From an uncultured Rhodospirillales bacterium (lineage in GTDB: Bacteria > Pseudomonadota > Alphaproteobacteria > Acetobacterales > Acetobacteraceae), in contig CAIMVB010000147.1 in the NCBI GenBank assembly GCA_903844785.1, positions 1-21,830 on the forward strand: a stretch of DNA of 21,830 nt. Reading direction: 5' to 3'. The notes beneath the pieces are model-generated. The model did not search any database. It was given only the letters and a program-made list of their open reading frames with translations, and was not told the DNA's origin. Position numbers and translations under genes: made by a program. Shown here in pieces: positions 8,323 through 15,838 of the stretch (positions within the stretch are counted from its first letter, which is position 1; every line of letters begins with the position of its first letter).

Positions 8323-9090
8323 TCAGCCCGCCATGGTCAGGCCGCCGGAGACACTCAGCACCTGGCCGGTGATATAGGCGGCTTCATCACTCGCGAAAAA
8401 CAGAATGGCGCCGGGCAGATCATCGGGTTCGCCAATACGGCCCATGGGGGTGGCGCGCCGGAAGGCTTCTTCCAGCTTTTCGGGATTGCCCGCGCCCTGC
8501 TTGTAATCAGCGAAAAGCGCGGTGTTGGTCGCACCGGGGCAGACCACATTCACGGTAATGCCATGGCGCGCATGTTCGCGCGCAATGGTTTTGGAAAAGC
8601 CGACCAGGCCGGATTTGCAGGCCGCATAAACCGCTTCGCCGGAAGAACCAACGCGCGCTGCGTCTGAAGCGATATTCACAATGCGCCCGCGCCGGCGTTC
8701 CAGCATGCCGGGCAGCACCACATGATGCATATTGAACGCGCCCACCAGATTGATGGCGATCAGCTTCTGCCATTGATCCGGTGTTGTATCCTTGAACAGG
8801 CGAAACACATCCCAGCCCGCATTATTGATGAGAATATCAATAGGGCCGAGCGCCGCTGCCGCCGCGCCCACGGCGGATTGCACTTCGGCGTAATCGGTAA
8901 TGTCGCAGCGGAAAGCCTGGGCCACGCCGCCCGCCGTGGTGATATCGGCTGCGGTTTGCGCCGCGCTTTCCGTATTGATGTCGAATACCGCGACGCGCGC
9001 CCCCGCTTCACCAAAGCGCCGGCAGGTTGCCCCGCCAATGCCGCCACCACCGCCGGTGACAATGACCGTCTTGTCCTGAAGGCCGCGCAT
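8323..9090 (-). CDS. badH: 2-hydroxycyclohexanecarboxyl-CoA dehydrogenase (BadH-like SDR)
   Basis: This 255-residue classical short-chain dehydrogenase probably oxidises 2-hydroxycyclohexanecarboxyl-CoA to the 2-keto compound with NAD+. The nucleotide-binding motif is TGGGGGIGG (12-20). D37 at the end of the second strand favours NAD over NADP. NNAG lies at 89-92. The catalytic tetrad is N114, S142, Y155 and K159, in IAIN, ASDA and YAACK. The segments ASDAARVGSSGEAVYAACK and LSVSGGLTMAG are what I recall of R. palustris BadH. Start: ATG at 9090 behind a perfect AGGAGG with a 4-base spacer. It is the promoter-proximal gene of badH-badI-aliB-aliA and is divergent from the MarR-type regulator. 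Confidence 0.9.
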   Translation of the reverse strand: MRGLQDKTVIVTGGGGGIGGATCRRFGEAGARVAVFDINTESAAQTAADITTAGGVAQAFRCDITDYAEVQSAVGAAAAALGPIDILINNAGWDVFRLFKDTTPDQWQKLIAINLVGAFNMHHVVLPGMLERRRGRIVNIASDAARVGSSGEAVYAACKSGLVGFSKTIAREHARHGITVNVVCPGATNTALFADYKQGAGNPEKLEEAFRRATPMGRIGEPDDLPGAILFFASDEAAYITGQVLSVSGGLTMAG

Positions 9091-9182
9091 GTTTCCTCCT
9101 GCTTTTGGGTTAGGTGAAAATTGACTGGTACGATTAATATGACAATACTATGATATAAAAAATATGATATGGCAATCTATTG
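9091..9182. promoter_or_regulatory. badH/badR divergent control region with TATGAyAw repeats
   Basis: This 92-base region is strongly AT-rich compared with its surroundings. It holds near-identical octamers TATGACAA (9138), TATGATAT (9149) and TATGATAT (9163) in direct orientation; the last two are 14 bases apart and identical. A plausible minus-strand promoter reads TTGCCA (9175-9170), a 17-base spacer and CATAGT. A plus-strand candidate is TTGACT (9121-9126) and TACTAT with a 19-base spacer. Because the divergent gene is a MarR-family regulator, these repeats are the best candidate for its operator; that is inference. The badH Shine-Dalgarno is at its left end. Confidence 0.55.
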
Positions 9183-9692
9183 ATGGAAAAAATTCTGACA
9201 CCCAATCAAGCGACCCCCTGGGGGGAGGATGAGGCGGCGCGCTTTGATGTCGCGAACCGGCTTTTTCTCCGGCTTTATCAATCTTCTAACCTTCTGCATA
9301 AAACCGGTACGCGGGCGGTGGCTGGCTTTGGTGCCACCACCCAGCAATGGGCCGTGTTGGGGGCGCTGGCACGACCGGGGAGCCGCGAATCCGGCCTGAC
9401 AGTGAAGGAATTGATCGCCTTCCTGATGGTCAGCCGCCAGAATCTGACCGCGGTGATTGATCGGCTGGTGGCGGCTGGGCTGGTGGAAAGGCTCCGCGCC
9501 AGCGGCGATGGCCGGCTTCGGCATGTGCGGCTGACGGCGGAAGGGGCGCGCCAATGGGACGCAATGGGGCCAGCGATTCGCGCCTATTACCAAGCGGCGC
9601 TCGTGGCCTTTTCCACCGATGAATGTGTGCAGCTATTCCGCCTGCTCGATCGGCTGCGGGATAGCCTCAATCAGATTGCGGAGCCGGAATAG
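9183..9692 (+). CDS. badR: MarR-family transcriptional regulator (BadR-like)
   Basis: This 169-residue winged-helix regulator of the MarR family probably represses the divergent badHI-aliBA operon. The DNA-binding core spans about residues 53-121. TTQQWAVLGALA precedes the helix-turn-helix LTVKELIAFLMVSRQNLTAVIDRLVAAGLVERL, and the wing is RASGDGRLRHVRLTAEG. Helices at both ends would form the dimer interface. In R. palustris the MarR-type BadR controls the cyclohexanecarboxylate genes in response to 2-ketocyclohexanecarboxyl-CoA; the same ligand is inferred here from gene order only. The ATG at 9183 is chosen; an adjacent TTG at 9180 is the only alternative. No clear Shine-Dalgarno is seen. 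It converges with the next gene, leaving 14 bases. Confidence 0.82.
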   Translation: MEKILTPNQATPWGEDEAARFDVANRLFLRLYQSSNLLHKTGTRAVAGFGATTQQWAVLGALARPGSRESGLTVKELIAFLMVSRQNLTAVIDRLVAAGLVERLRASGDGRLRHVRLTAEGARQWDAMGPAIRAYYQAALVAFSTDECVQLFRLLDRLRDSLNQIAEPE

Positions 9693-9721
9693 CGGCAGCG
9701 ATGCCATCAAGGCATGGCCGC
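9692..9721. terminator. Imperfect hairpin at the badR / MBL convergent junction
   Basis: GCGGC and GCCGC (5 bp) enclose ATGCC, ATCAA and GGCAT, a 5-bp stem with a 5-base loop, separated by a small asymmetric internal loop. The element overlaps the last bases of both convergent genes. No T-run follows on either strand, so the terminator role is tentative. Confidence 0.35.
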
Positions 9722-10573
9722 ATTCCGAAAGCCGAGCCCTTCGGGGCCTTGCGTCACGCCAATCACGCCGGGGAAGGGGAAATGCGCGCCGGCCAGACGC
9801 AGCCCGCTTTGCGCCGCTTCAGCGAGGAGCGTGGTGCGTGTCGCAAGGGATTGCGCCTGGTTCACATCGAACAGGAAGCCCCATTCCGGATGCTTGATTT
9901 GCAGCGCCGGCAAATGCAGCGCATCAGCGGCGATCAATAGCGGGCGTTCCTTGCCAAGCTGAAAACCCACCTGTCCCGGCGTGTGTCCGGGCAGCGCGCG
10001 CACGGCGATGCCGGGCAGAATTTCTTCGCCAGGATGTATGACGAAAATGCGTTCGCGATAGGCTTCCAAGGCTGCTTGGGCGATAGGCACTTGAACGCGC
10101 TGCACGTCATCAATCAGTTCCGGCGTGGACCAGAAGGCGATTTCATCCGCCGCCACATGCATATTGGCATTGGGATAAACCAGCCGATTGTCACGAAATA
10201 ACCCGCCCGCATGGTCCCGATGCAGATGGGTCATGAAAAGATCCGTGATTTCATCGGGCGCGATGCCAAGCTTGGCCAAGGCACGCGGCAGGAAGCCCAG
10301 AGTCTCCCCCCGCCAGATGCCATCGCCGGCATCAATCAGGCATAGTCTTGCGCCATGGCGCAGCAGAAAGGCATTCACTGAAACCGTCATGTCGTTCAAA
10401 TCCTGCCCATCCGCTATGGCAAGATCATCACCAATGCCGCGCACCACATCGGGAAAGCGCGAAAGCTCCATATCCAGATAGCCATCACAAAGCGCGTAAA
10501 GCTCCACGCCATCCACATCCAGCCTTTCGGCTATGCCGCCAGAGGCGCGGATGCGCTTTGTTGTTTCACCCAT
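9707..10573 (-). CDS. MBL-fold metallo-hydrolase (cytoplasmic)
   Basis: This 288-residue metallo-beta-lactamase-fold hydrolase has a complete dinuclear metal site. HLHRDH (116-121) carries the HxHxDH motif, H197 lies in PGHTPGQ, D217 in AADAL and H264 in GAHFPFPG. There is no signal peptide or membrane segment, so it should be cytoplasmic. The family includes lactonases, glyoxalase II and thioester or phosphodiester hydrolases. The tail motif HFPFPG and the spacing resemble quorum-quenching-lactonase-like members, but no substrate can be assigned. The ATG at 10573 follows a G-rich stretch. It is divergent from the GMC oxidoreductase operon and convergent with badR, so whether it belongs to the ring-degradation cluster is open. 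Confidence 0.85.
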   Translation of the reverse strand: MGETTKRIRASGGIAERLDVDGVELYALCDGYLDMELSRFPDVVRGIGDDLAIADGQDLNDMTVSVNAFLLRHGARLCLIDAGDGIWRGETLGFLPRALAKLGIAPDEITDLFMTHLHRDHAGGLFRDNRLVYPNANMHVAADEIAFWSTPELIDDVQRVQVPIAQAALEAYRERIFVIHPGEEILPGIAVRALPGHTPGQVGFQLGKERPLLIAADALHLPALQIKHPEWGFLFDVNQAQSLATRTTLLAEAAQSGLRLAGAHFPFPGVIGVTQGPEGLGFRNAAMP

Positions 10574-10697
10574 TATCTGGCCCCCTATGATGCGGGGCGA
10601 AGGGAAGGCGCTTTCGGCCGCATTGTCCAGCCCTTGCCATCTTGCCTAATGCCGCGTCGCATGGGTTCATAGGGCAAGCAAGATCGGGGGTTAGGGC
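10574..10697. promoter_or_regulatory. Divergent intergenic region, MBL hydrolase / GMC operon
   Basis: These 124 bases lie between two divergent starts. A 7-bp inverted repeat, ATCTTGC near 10639 and GCAAGAT near 10677, is visible. No clear -35/-10 pair stands out. Promoters for both directions are expected here by position only. Confidence 0.35.
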
Positions 10698-12314
10698 ATG
10701 CAGCGTTACTACGACTATATCATCATCGGCGCCGGTTCGGCTGGCGCGGTGGTGGCCAATCGCCTTTCCGCCGATCCGCGCAATAAGGTCCTGCTGCTGG
10801 AAGCCGGCCCGGCCAGTTATCGCTGGACACGTATTCCCGTGGGCTATGCCCGCATGATCAATAACCCTGAGGTGAATTGGCTTTATACTTCCGAACCGGA
10901 AGCCACCACCAATGGCAGGCGGTTGCCGGTGCCGCGTGGACGGCTTTTGGGCGGATCGAGTGCGATCAATGGCCTCGCTTACGTGCGTGGCCAGGCGCAG
11001 GATTTCGATACCTGGGCGCAGATGGGCAATCGCGGCTGGAGCTACGCCGATGTGCTGCCCTTCTTCAAGCGCATCGAATCTTATCAGGGCGAAGGTGATG
11101 CGGCCTATCGCGGCACAGAAGGCCCGCTGCGCGTCACCAATCCCGAACCGCGCGATGCGATTTTCCAGGCCCTGATCAATGCTGCTGGCGAGGTCGGCAT
11201 TCGTCATAACCCTGACTATAATGGCGCGCAACAAGATGGCATTGCCATGAGCCAGGCAAGCATTGCAGGCGGTCGGCGCATGAGCACCGCCGCCTGTTAC
11301 CTGGACCCCATTCGGGGCCGCGCCAATCTGCATATCGAAACCGGCGCGCTCGCGGAAAAGCTACTGTTCCAAGGCAGGCGCTGCATCGGTGTGCGCTACA
11401 GCAAGGGTGATCAAAAGCTTGAAGTGCAAGCGGGGCGCGAAGTGATCATCAGCGGCGGTTCGATCAATTCGCCGCATTTGTTGGAATTGTCCGGCATTGG
11501 CCAGCCAGAACGCTTGCAAGGGCTTGGCATTGAAACCCTGCATGCGCTGCCCGGTGTGGGAGAGAATCTGCGCGACCATTACGCACCACGCACACGCTGG
11601 GCGGTTGGCGCGAAGGGTTATACGCTGAATGATCGCGGGCGCGGGCTTGGCCTGGTGGAGCAGGCGCTGCGCTATGCGCTGACCGGTAAGGGCATGCTCG
11701 GCGCAGTGGCCGCGCCGATCCGCGCTTTTGTTTTCTCACGCGAAGGACTGGAAGCGCCTGATCTTTTGCTGGGTTGGGTGCCGGCCTTCACCGAACAAGG
11801 CCCGAATGGCCCACGTATTTCTGCGCAATCCGGCATGACCTGCTACGCCCATGTCATGCGCCCGGAAAGCAAGGGACATATCCATATCACCTCGGCAGAT
11901 CCCAAAGTATCGCCGGCAATTAATTTCAATTTCCTCTCCGCACCCATTGATGCGGCGCTGACGGTCCGCGCCATCCAAATCGCGCGTTCCATCATGTATG
12001 CGCCGGCCATGGCGCCCTTGCGCCTGACAGAAGTGGCACCAGGCACAGCGCGGCAAACAGATGATGAAATCATCGAATGGGTGAAGCAGGTTGGCGAAAC
12101 CACCTATCACCCCGTGGGTACGTGCAAGATGGGCAGTGACCCGATGGCGGTGGTGGATGCGGAACTGCGCGTCCATGGCATTGCGGGTTTGCGTGTCGCG
12201 GATGCGTCCATCATGCCTAGCCTGACTTCAGGCAATACTAATGTACCGAGCATTATGATTGGCGAAAAAGCCGCCGATATGGTGCTGCGTGATGCAAAGG
12301 CACTGGCGGCATGA
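10698..12314 (+). CDS. GMC-family FAD oxidoreductase (choline dehydrogenase-like)
   Basis: This 538-residue glucose-methanol-choline family flavoenzyme oxidises an alcohol. The FAD dinucleotide-binding motif IIIGAGSAGAVVANRL (8-23) ends with E35 in LLLEAGP. GMC signature 1 is GRLLGGSSAINGLAYVRG (81-98) and signature 2 is GGSINSPHLLELSGIG (253-268). The catalytic pair is H471 in YHPVGTCKMG and N515 in SGNTNVPS, 44 residues apart as in choline oxidase and dehydrogenase. There is no signal peptide. Length is usual for the family. The substrate is not predictable; family-level annotations as choline dehydrogenase are often wrong for such genes. Its TGA overlaps the next ATG as ATGA, so it forms a two-gene operon with an M20-type amidohydrolase. 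Confidence 0.9.
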   Translation: MQRYYDYIIIGAGSAGAVVANRLSADPRNKVLLLEAGPASYRWTRIPVGYARMINNPEVNWLYTSEPEATTNGRRLPVPRGRLLGGSSAINGLAYVRGQAQDFDTWAQMGNRGWSYADVLPFFKRIESYQGEGDAAYRGTEGPLRVTNPEPRDAIFQALINAAGEVGIRHNPDYNGAQQDGIAMSQASIAGGRRMSTAACYLDPIRGRANLHIETGALAEKLLFQGRRCIGVRYSKGDQKLEVQAGREVIISGGSINSPHLLELSGIGQPERLQGLGIETLHALPGVGENLRDHYAPRTRWAVGAKGYTLNDRGRGLGLVEQALRYALTGKGMLGAVAAPIRAFVFSREGLEAPDLLLGWVPAFTEQGPNGPRISAQSGMTCYAHVMRPESKGHIHITSADPKVSPAINFNFLSAPIDAALTVRAIQIARSIMYAPAMAPLRLTEVAPGTARQTDDEIIEWVKQVGETTYHPVGTCKMGSDPMAVVDAELRVHGIAGLRVADASIMPSLTSGNTNVPSIMIGEKAADMVLRDAKALAA

Positions 12315-13579
12315 AGTTGGAACAAGCCATCGCGGCACAAAAGCCACTCGTACAAAAACTATTGGATGGCGTGGCAGCAATTGGCGCCGACCCGCCCGGC
12401 ATCACGCGCGACGCTTATGGACGCGGCGAGAATGAAGCGCATGATCTGATTCGCAAGGCAGGCGAGGCGCTTGGTATGCGGGCGAGCATTGATGCGAGCG
12501 CCAATCTTTCGCTCTGTCTGGCTGCCGAAAATCCAGAAGCGCCACCCATCGTGATCGGCTCCCATCTGGATAGCATCGTGCAGGGCGGGAATTTCGACGG
12601 TGCGGCGGGCGTGATTGCCGGCATTGCCGCTGTTGCGGCGCTACGCGCAGCCGGCATCACGCCGCGCCGTGATGTGGAAGTGCTTGCGCTACGTTGTGAA
12701 GAAGCGGTGTGGTTCGGCCTTGGCCTGATTGGCAGCCGCTGCATGCTGGCGCGCTTGCCGCAAGGCGCGTTGGAATTGCGCCATGCGCGCACCGGCAAGA
12801 CACTCGCCGAAAGTATCGCGCTTGCAGGAGGCGATCCAGAACAGCTTCAGCAAGGCAAGCCTTTGCGAGACCCCGCCGGCATTGGTGCCTATCTGGAAAT
12901 CCATATCGAACAGGCGCCGCAATTGATCGAAGCTGGCATGCCGGTTGCGATCTGCCTCGCCAATCCGGGCAATCTGCGCCATCCCTTCATTCGTATCACG
13001 GGTGAAGATGCGCATACCGGCCTGCCGCATCGCTTCCGCCGAGATGCCGCCTTGGCGGGCGCGGATTTCTCGCTTTGCTTGGAAAAGCTTTGGCTGGAAG
13101 AAGAAGCCGCTGGCCGGCCCATGGCGGTGACGATTGGGCGCTTTCACACACCCGCAGAACGGCATTCCCTCACCGCCGTTTCGGGCGAGTTTGAATTAAG
13201 CCTTGATCTGCGGGCTTATGATGCGGCGCATCTTGTGGCGCTTGAGGCAAAGCTGCAGGCCATAGTGTCCGAGGTTGCTGCGCGGCGTCGCGTGACCATC
13301 ACGCTTGGGGAGCGCAGCAGCGCCGCACCTGGCCTTATGAACCCCCCATTGATGGCAGGCTTCGCCGAAGCAGCCACGGCCGGTGGTATCCCCGTGGCTC
13401 GCCTGCATAGCGCCGGCACGCATGATGCGAATAATTTTGCTGCCGCCGGTGTGAAAACCGGGATGCTGCTGGTACGCAACCAAAACGGTAGCCACAACCC
13501 TTATGAGGCGATGGAAACCGATGATTTGATGGCTTCAATCGCCGTATTGACCGGCTGGCTGATGACAGTGATTGCCTAG
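12311..13579 (+). CDS. M20-family Zn-dependent amidohydrolase (AllC/HyuC-like)
   Basis: This 422-residue protein belongs to the M20/M28 carbamoylase group, which hydrolyses N-carbamoyl-amino acids, allantoate, ureidoglycine or similar compounds. Metal and catalytic positions are visible: H85 in IGSHLDS, D96 in GGNFDGAAG, E130/E131 in RCEEAVWF, H198 in EIHIEQ and the dimer-interface H235 in GEDAHTG. A late His lies in SAGTHDANN, where the family more often reads GAGHDA. GMLLVRNQNGSHNPYE near the C-terminus is the usual substrate-binding loop. The ATG overlaps the GMC stop by 4 bases, so the two are co-translated. The pairing suggests one pathway that oxidises an alcohol and cleaves a carbamoyl or amidino group, but the compound is unknown. 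Confidence 0.85.
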   Translation: MKLEQAIAAQKPLVQKLLDGVAAIGADPPGITRDAYGRGENEAHDLIRKAGEALGMRASIDASANLSLCLAAENPEAPPIVIGSHLDSIVQGGNFDGAAGVIAGIAAVAALRAAGITPRRDVEVLALRCEEAVWFGLGLIGSRCMLARLPQGALELRHARTGKTLAESIALAGGDPEQLQQGKPLRDPAGIGAYLEIHIEQAPQLIEAGMPVAICLANPGNLRHPFIRITGEDAHTGLPHRFRRDAALAGADFSLCLEKLWLEEEAAGRPMAVTIGRFHTPAERHSLTAVSGEFELSLDLRAYDAAHLVALEAKLQAIVSEVAARRRVTITLGERSSAAPGLMNPPLMAGFAEAATAGGIPVARLHSAGTHDANNFAAAGVKTGMLLVRNQNGSHNPYEAMETDDLMASIAVLTGWLMTVIA

Positions 13580-13600
13580 AAGGTCATTGGATAATCACTA

Positions 13601-13622
13601 GGCATGGCATCCAAGCCATGCC
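13601..13622. terminator. Perfect hairpin at a convergent junction
   Basis: GGCATGGC and GCCATGCC form a perfect 8-bp stem around a 6-base loop (ATCCAA), placed between the ends of the M20-type gene and the convergent FkbM-like gene. It is followed on the plus strand by the mildly T-rich GGTTGTGTT. It is a good candidate for a bidirectional terminator, although a strong T-tract is missing. Confidence 0.55.
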
Positions 13623-13630
13623 GGTTGTGT

Positions 13631-14635
13631 TCAGCGAGGCTCTGCCTGAGAAAGAAACAGCGTAGCCTCGCCACGTTCAAGTAATTCTTCGATGGTGATG
13701 GGTTTTGCCTGAGAATCCCAATCGATGAAGCGCAATGGGAAGCGTTGGGCCAGAACTTTCAGCGTTGCTTCAGGGTCTGCGCAGCGGCTGGCAACAAAAT
13801 CCAGGATGATGCGCAGGGAAGGGCTGCGGTCCATCACGCCGGTCATGCCTTCCAGGGCGCCCAGTTCAAGCCCAAGCGCCGAAACCCGCACCAAATCGGT
13901 ATTACCGGGTTCCAGCCCATCCAATGTCATGGCGGGTGCTACACAGGTATCGGTAGTAATACGACGGAACTGCGCTGCCTGATTGATACCGGTGGCTGGG
14001 CCGGTCAATGCCGCGGGTAATTCGCGCGCTGCCGCTGCCTTGCTGGCGGCGACCAATCTTTGGATGACCACAATGCCATCGCGCCCATTCAGCGCAATAT
14101 TGCGCCGTAGAAGCTGGAAGAGCCAGGGATTGTATTCCAGGGCTACAACCCGCCCATCATTACCGACCAACTCGCTCATCAGCAGGCTGTAATAGCCATA
14201 GCCTGCTTCAAGGTCGTAAGCAGTTTCACCGCGATTGAGGTTGCGGCACAGAAAGGCAGTGATCCAATATTGCCAATAGCCTTCCATCATTAAGTGTGGC
14301 GCCATGGATCTATCGTTGGCATCAACATAAAGCTTGTACCGACCAAGAACGCGGCAAAGCACGGTAGCATCAGGCAAGGGCACTGTATGGACGCGGTCTC
14401 TGACAGCGGCTTCAAAATCACGTCGATTGGTGCTGGCAAGCAATGCTTTGACAGAAGCCACATCACGCCGCCCATAGGCGCTATTCAGCTTTGCAACGGA
14501 TGATTGCAGTAGCGCCAGCTCTGTCCGCATATGAAACAGCCCGGACGCCTGACCTGGAGCAGATGCTTGGCCTAGAAGCTTGGCAAATAATCGCTTGAAG
14601 AAATTCTGCTGGCGGGGGGCAATAGGGGGCTGCAC
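13631..14635 (-). CDS. FkbM-like SAM methyltransferase-fold protein, motifs degenerate
   Basis: This 334-residue protein has a Rossmann methyltransferase layout resembling the FkbM family from about residue 138. The SAM motif I region reads TAYDLEAGYGYYSLLM (138-153), where FkbM proteins usually have DVGANxGYYS. A strand and acidic residue follow in GRVVALEYNP (161-170). The post-motif TLDGL (237-241) is present. Where FkbM has KIDxEGxE, this protein has RVSALGLELGALEG (250-263), losing the Asp. The first 90 residues are basic and unassigned. The start is GTG at 14635, with AAGGA about 11 bases upstream; an ATG at 14530 is an alternative. It is divergent from the exported MBL hydrolase. Activity is doubtful because two motifs are altered; it might act as a binding protein or use a variant site. 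Confidence 0.6.
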   Translation of the reverse strand: MQPPIAPRQQNFFKRLFAKLLGQASAPGQASGLFHMRTELALLQSSVAKLNSAYGRRDVASVKALLASTNRRDFEAAVRDRVHTVPLPDATVLCRVLGRYKLYVDANDRSMAPHLMMEGYWQYWITAFLCRNLNRGETAYDLEAGYGYYSLLMSELVGNDGRVVALEYNPWLFQLLRRNIALNGRDGIVVIQRLVAASKAAAARELPAALTGPATGINQAAQFRRITTDTCVAPAMTLDGLEPGNTDLVRVSALGLELGALEGMTGVMDRSPSLRIILDFVASRCADPEATLKVLAQRFPLRFIDWDSQAKPITIEELLERGEATLFLSQAEPR

Positions 14636-14663
14636 GCGGCGGGTATTCCTTAATTAATAATAT

Positions 14664-14693
14664 TTGATTTTCGTATTATTCCCAGATTATGAT
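14664..14693 (+). promoter_or_regulatory. Candidate sigma-70-type promoter for the exported MBL hydrolase
   Basis: TTGATT (14664-14669) and TATGAT (14688-14693) are separated by 18 bases and lie about 50 bases before the chosen ATG at 14742. The whole 14636-14741 divergent region is AT-rich relative to its flanks. Consensus matches are 4/6 and 5/6. This is a sequence match only. Confidence 0.5.
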
Positions 14694-14741
14694 GTTGATG
14701 CAATCGGGAAAGAATCCCTCCATTCTCAGGAATTTCATGCC

Positions 14742-15728
14742 ATGAAAATCGGCCGCCGTTCCATTTTTCTTGCGGGTAGCGCGTTGCTGGCAAGCCCCGC
14801 CATTATCCGCCCCGCCATTATCCGCCCGGCCATGGCCCAGCCTGCCACAACGCTACCGGCCCAAACCCCCGGCTTTTATCGTTTCAAGGTCGGGTCATTT
14901 ACTGTGACTACGGTGCATGATGGTTTTGTGGCCCGTCCGCTAGAAGGTTTCGTCCGCAATGCGCCGCTTGCGGAAGTGCAGGGCGTATTGCGTGATGCCT
15001 TCCTGCCGCAAGACCGGATGGTGATACCCTATACCGTCACCTTCCTTGATACCGGACGCGATCTGGTGGTGTTTGATAGTGGCAATGGTGTGACCCCCGC
15101 TGGCGCCACCATTGGCCGCATGATTGCCAATATGCGGTCCGCCGGCATTGACCCTGCCAAGGTCACACGCGTGGTGATGAGCCATTTTCATGGAGATCAC
15201 GTGAATGGCCTGCTGAATGCTGAAGGCTTGGCCGCTTTCCCCAATGCGGAAGTGATCGTGCCAGAGGCGGAGATTGCCTGGTGGGGCGATGCCACGAATG
15301 AAACCCGCAGCCCCGAAGGCCAGCGCGCCAATTTTGCCAATAGCGCGCGGCGTTTGGCACCCTATGCGGCCCGCATGCGCCGCGTGGGACCGGATAGTGA
15401 GGTTATTCCAGGTGTCCGTTCAGTCGCCGCTTATGGCCATACACCTGGCCATACCTGCTATCACATCGCCGATGGTGCGGAGCAGATGATGTTCGTGGCC
15501 GACACCACGAACCGGCCTGAGCTTCTGGCGCGCCGCCCGGAATTCCACATTATTTTTGATTTTGATGCGGTGGCCGCGGAAGCCACGCGCCGGCGGATTT
15601 ATGACCGTGTGGCGACAGACCGCATTCGCGTCACTGGCTATCATTTTCCCTTCCCGGCCAATGGCTATCTGACCAAGGAAGGCAGCGGCTATCGCTTTGT
15701 TGCGGCGGATTGGACTGGCGCGGTTTAG
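14742..15728 (+). CDS. Exported MBL-fold metallo-hydrolase with Tat-like signal
   Basis: This 328-residue MBL-fold hydrolase has an N-terminal export signal. MKIGRRSIFLAGSALLASPA combines a twin Arg with a hydrophobic stretch, and a likely signal-peptidase site is AMA before QPA (about residue 33). A Tat route is suggested but GRRSIF is not a full consensus. Metal ligands are complete: HFHGDH (148-153), H233 in GHTPGH, D254 in VADTTN and H301 in GYHFPFP. It should act in the periplasm; the substrate is unknown. The frame is open 26 codons further upstream to 14664, but that would bury the signal and cover the promoter-like site, so the ATG at 14742 is chosen. The signal contains a perfect 15-base tandem duplication. 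It shares the HFPFP tail motif with the cytoplasmic MBL protein at 9707-10573. Confidence 0.85.
   Translation: MKIGRRSIFLAGSALLASPAIIRPAIIRPAMAQPATTLPAQTPGFYRFKVGSFTVTTVHDGFVARPLEGFVRNAPLAEVQGVLRDAFLPQDRMVIPYTVTFLDTGRDLVVFDSGNGVTPAGATIGRMIANMRSAGIDPAKVTRVVMSHFHGDHVNGLLNAEGLAAFPNAEVIVPEAEIAWWGDATNETRSPEGQRANFANSARRLAPYAARMRRVGPDSEVIPGVRSVAAYGHTPGHTCYHIADGAEQMMFVADTTNRPELLARRPEFHIIFDFDAVAAEATRRRIYDRVATDRIRVTGYHFPFPANGYLTKEGSGYRFVAADWTGAV
14796..14825 (+). repeat. 15-base perfect tandem repeat inside the signal peptide
   Basis: CCCGCCATTATCCGC occurs twice in direct succession (14796-14810 and 14811-14825). It is in frame and encodes PAIIR twice, lengthening the region between the hydrophobic core and the cleavage site by five residues. 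It looks like a recent slippage duplication. Confidence 0.85.
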
Positions 15729-15826
15729 CGCATGTCCGCTTCGCATGCGCCTACCTGACATGCACTAGAGCTTTGTTTGGTCGCATTTCCTGAGGCGCCA
15801 AGCACTTCTGCTTGGCTTGGAAATGC
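15728..15826. terminator. Palindromic intergenic region between convergent genes
   Basis: Two structured parts lie between the MBL hydrolase and sufA. First, GCGCATG (15728-15734) pairs with CATGCGC (15744-15750); alternatively GCATGTC (15730-15736) pairs with GACATGC (15757-15763). Second, GCATTTCC (15783-15790) pairs with GGAAATGC (15819-15826) and encloses GCCAAGCA, CTTC and TGCTTGGC (15797-15816), an 8-bp stem with a tetraloop. All stems are perfect. A bidirectional terminator or a dispersed palindromic repeat unit would both fit. No T-tract follows. Confidence 0.55.
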
Positions 15827-15838
15827 TCCAGCGCTTGA

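Noticed and set aside
10566..11333. 255-codon open frame on the minus strand
   Set aside because: Antisense to the well-supported GMC oxidoreductase; no motif and no ribosome-binding site.
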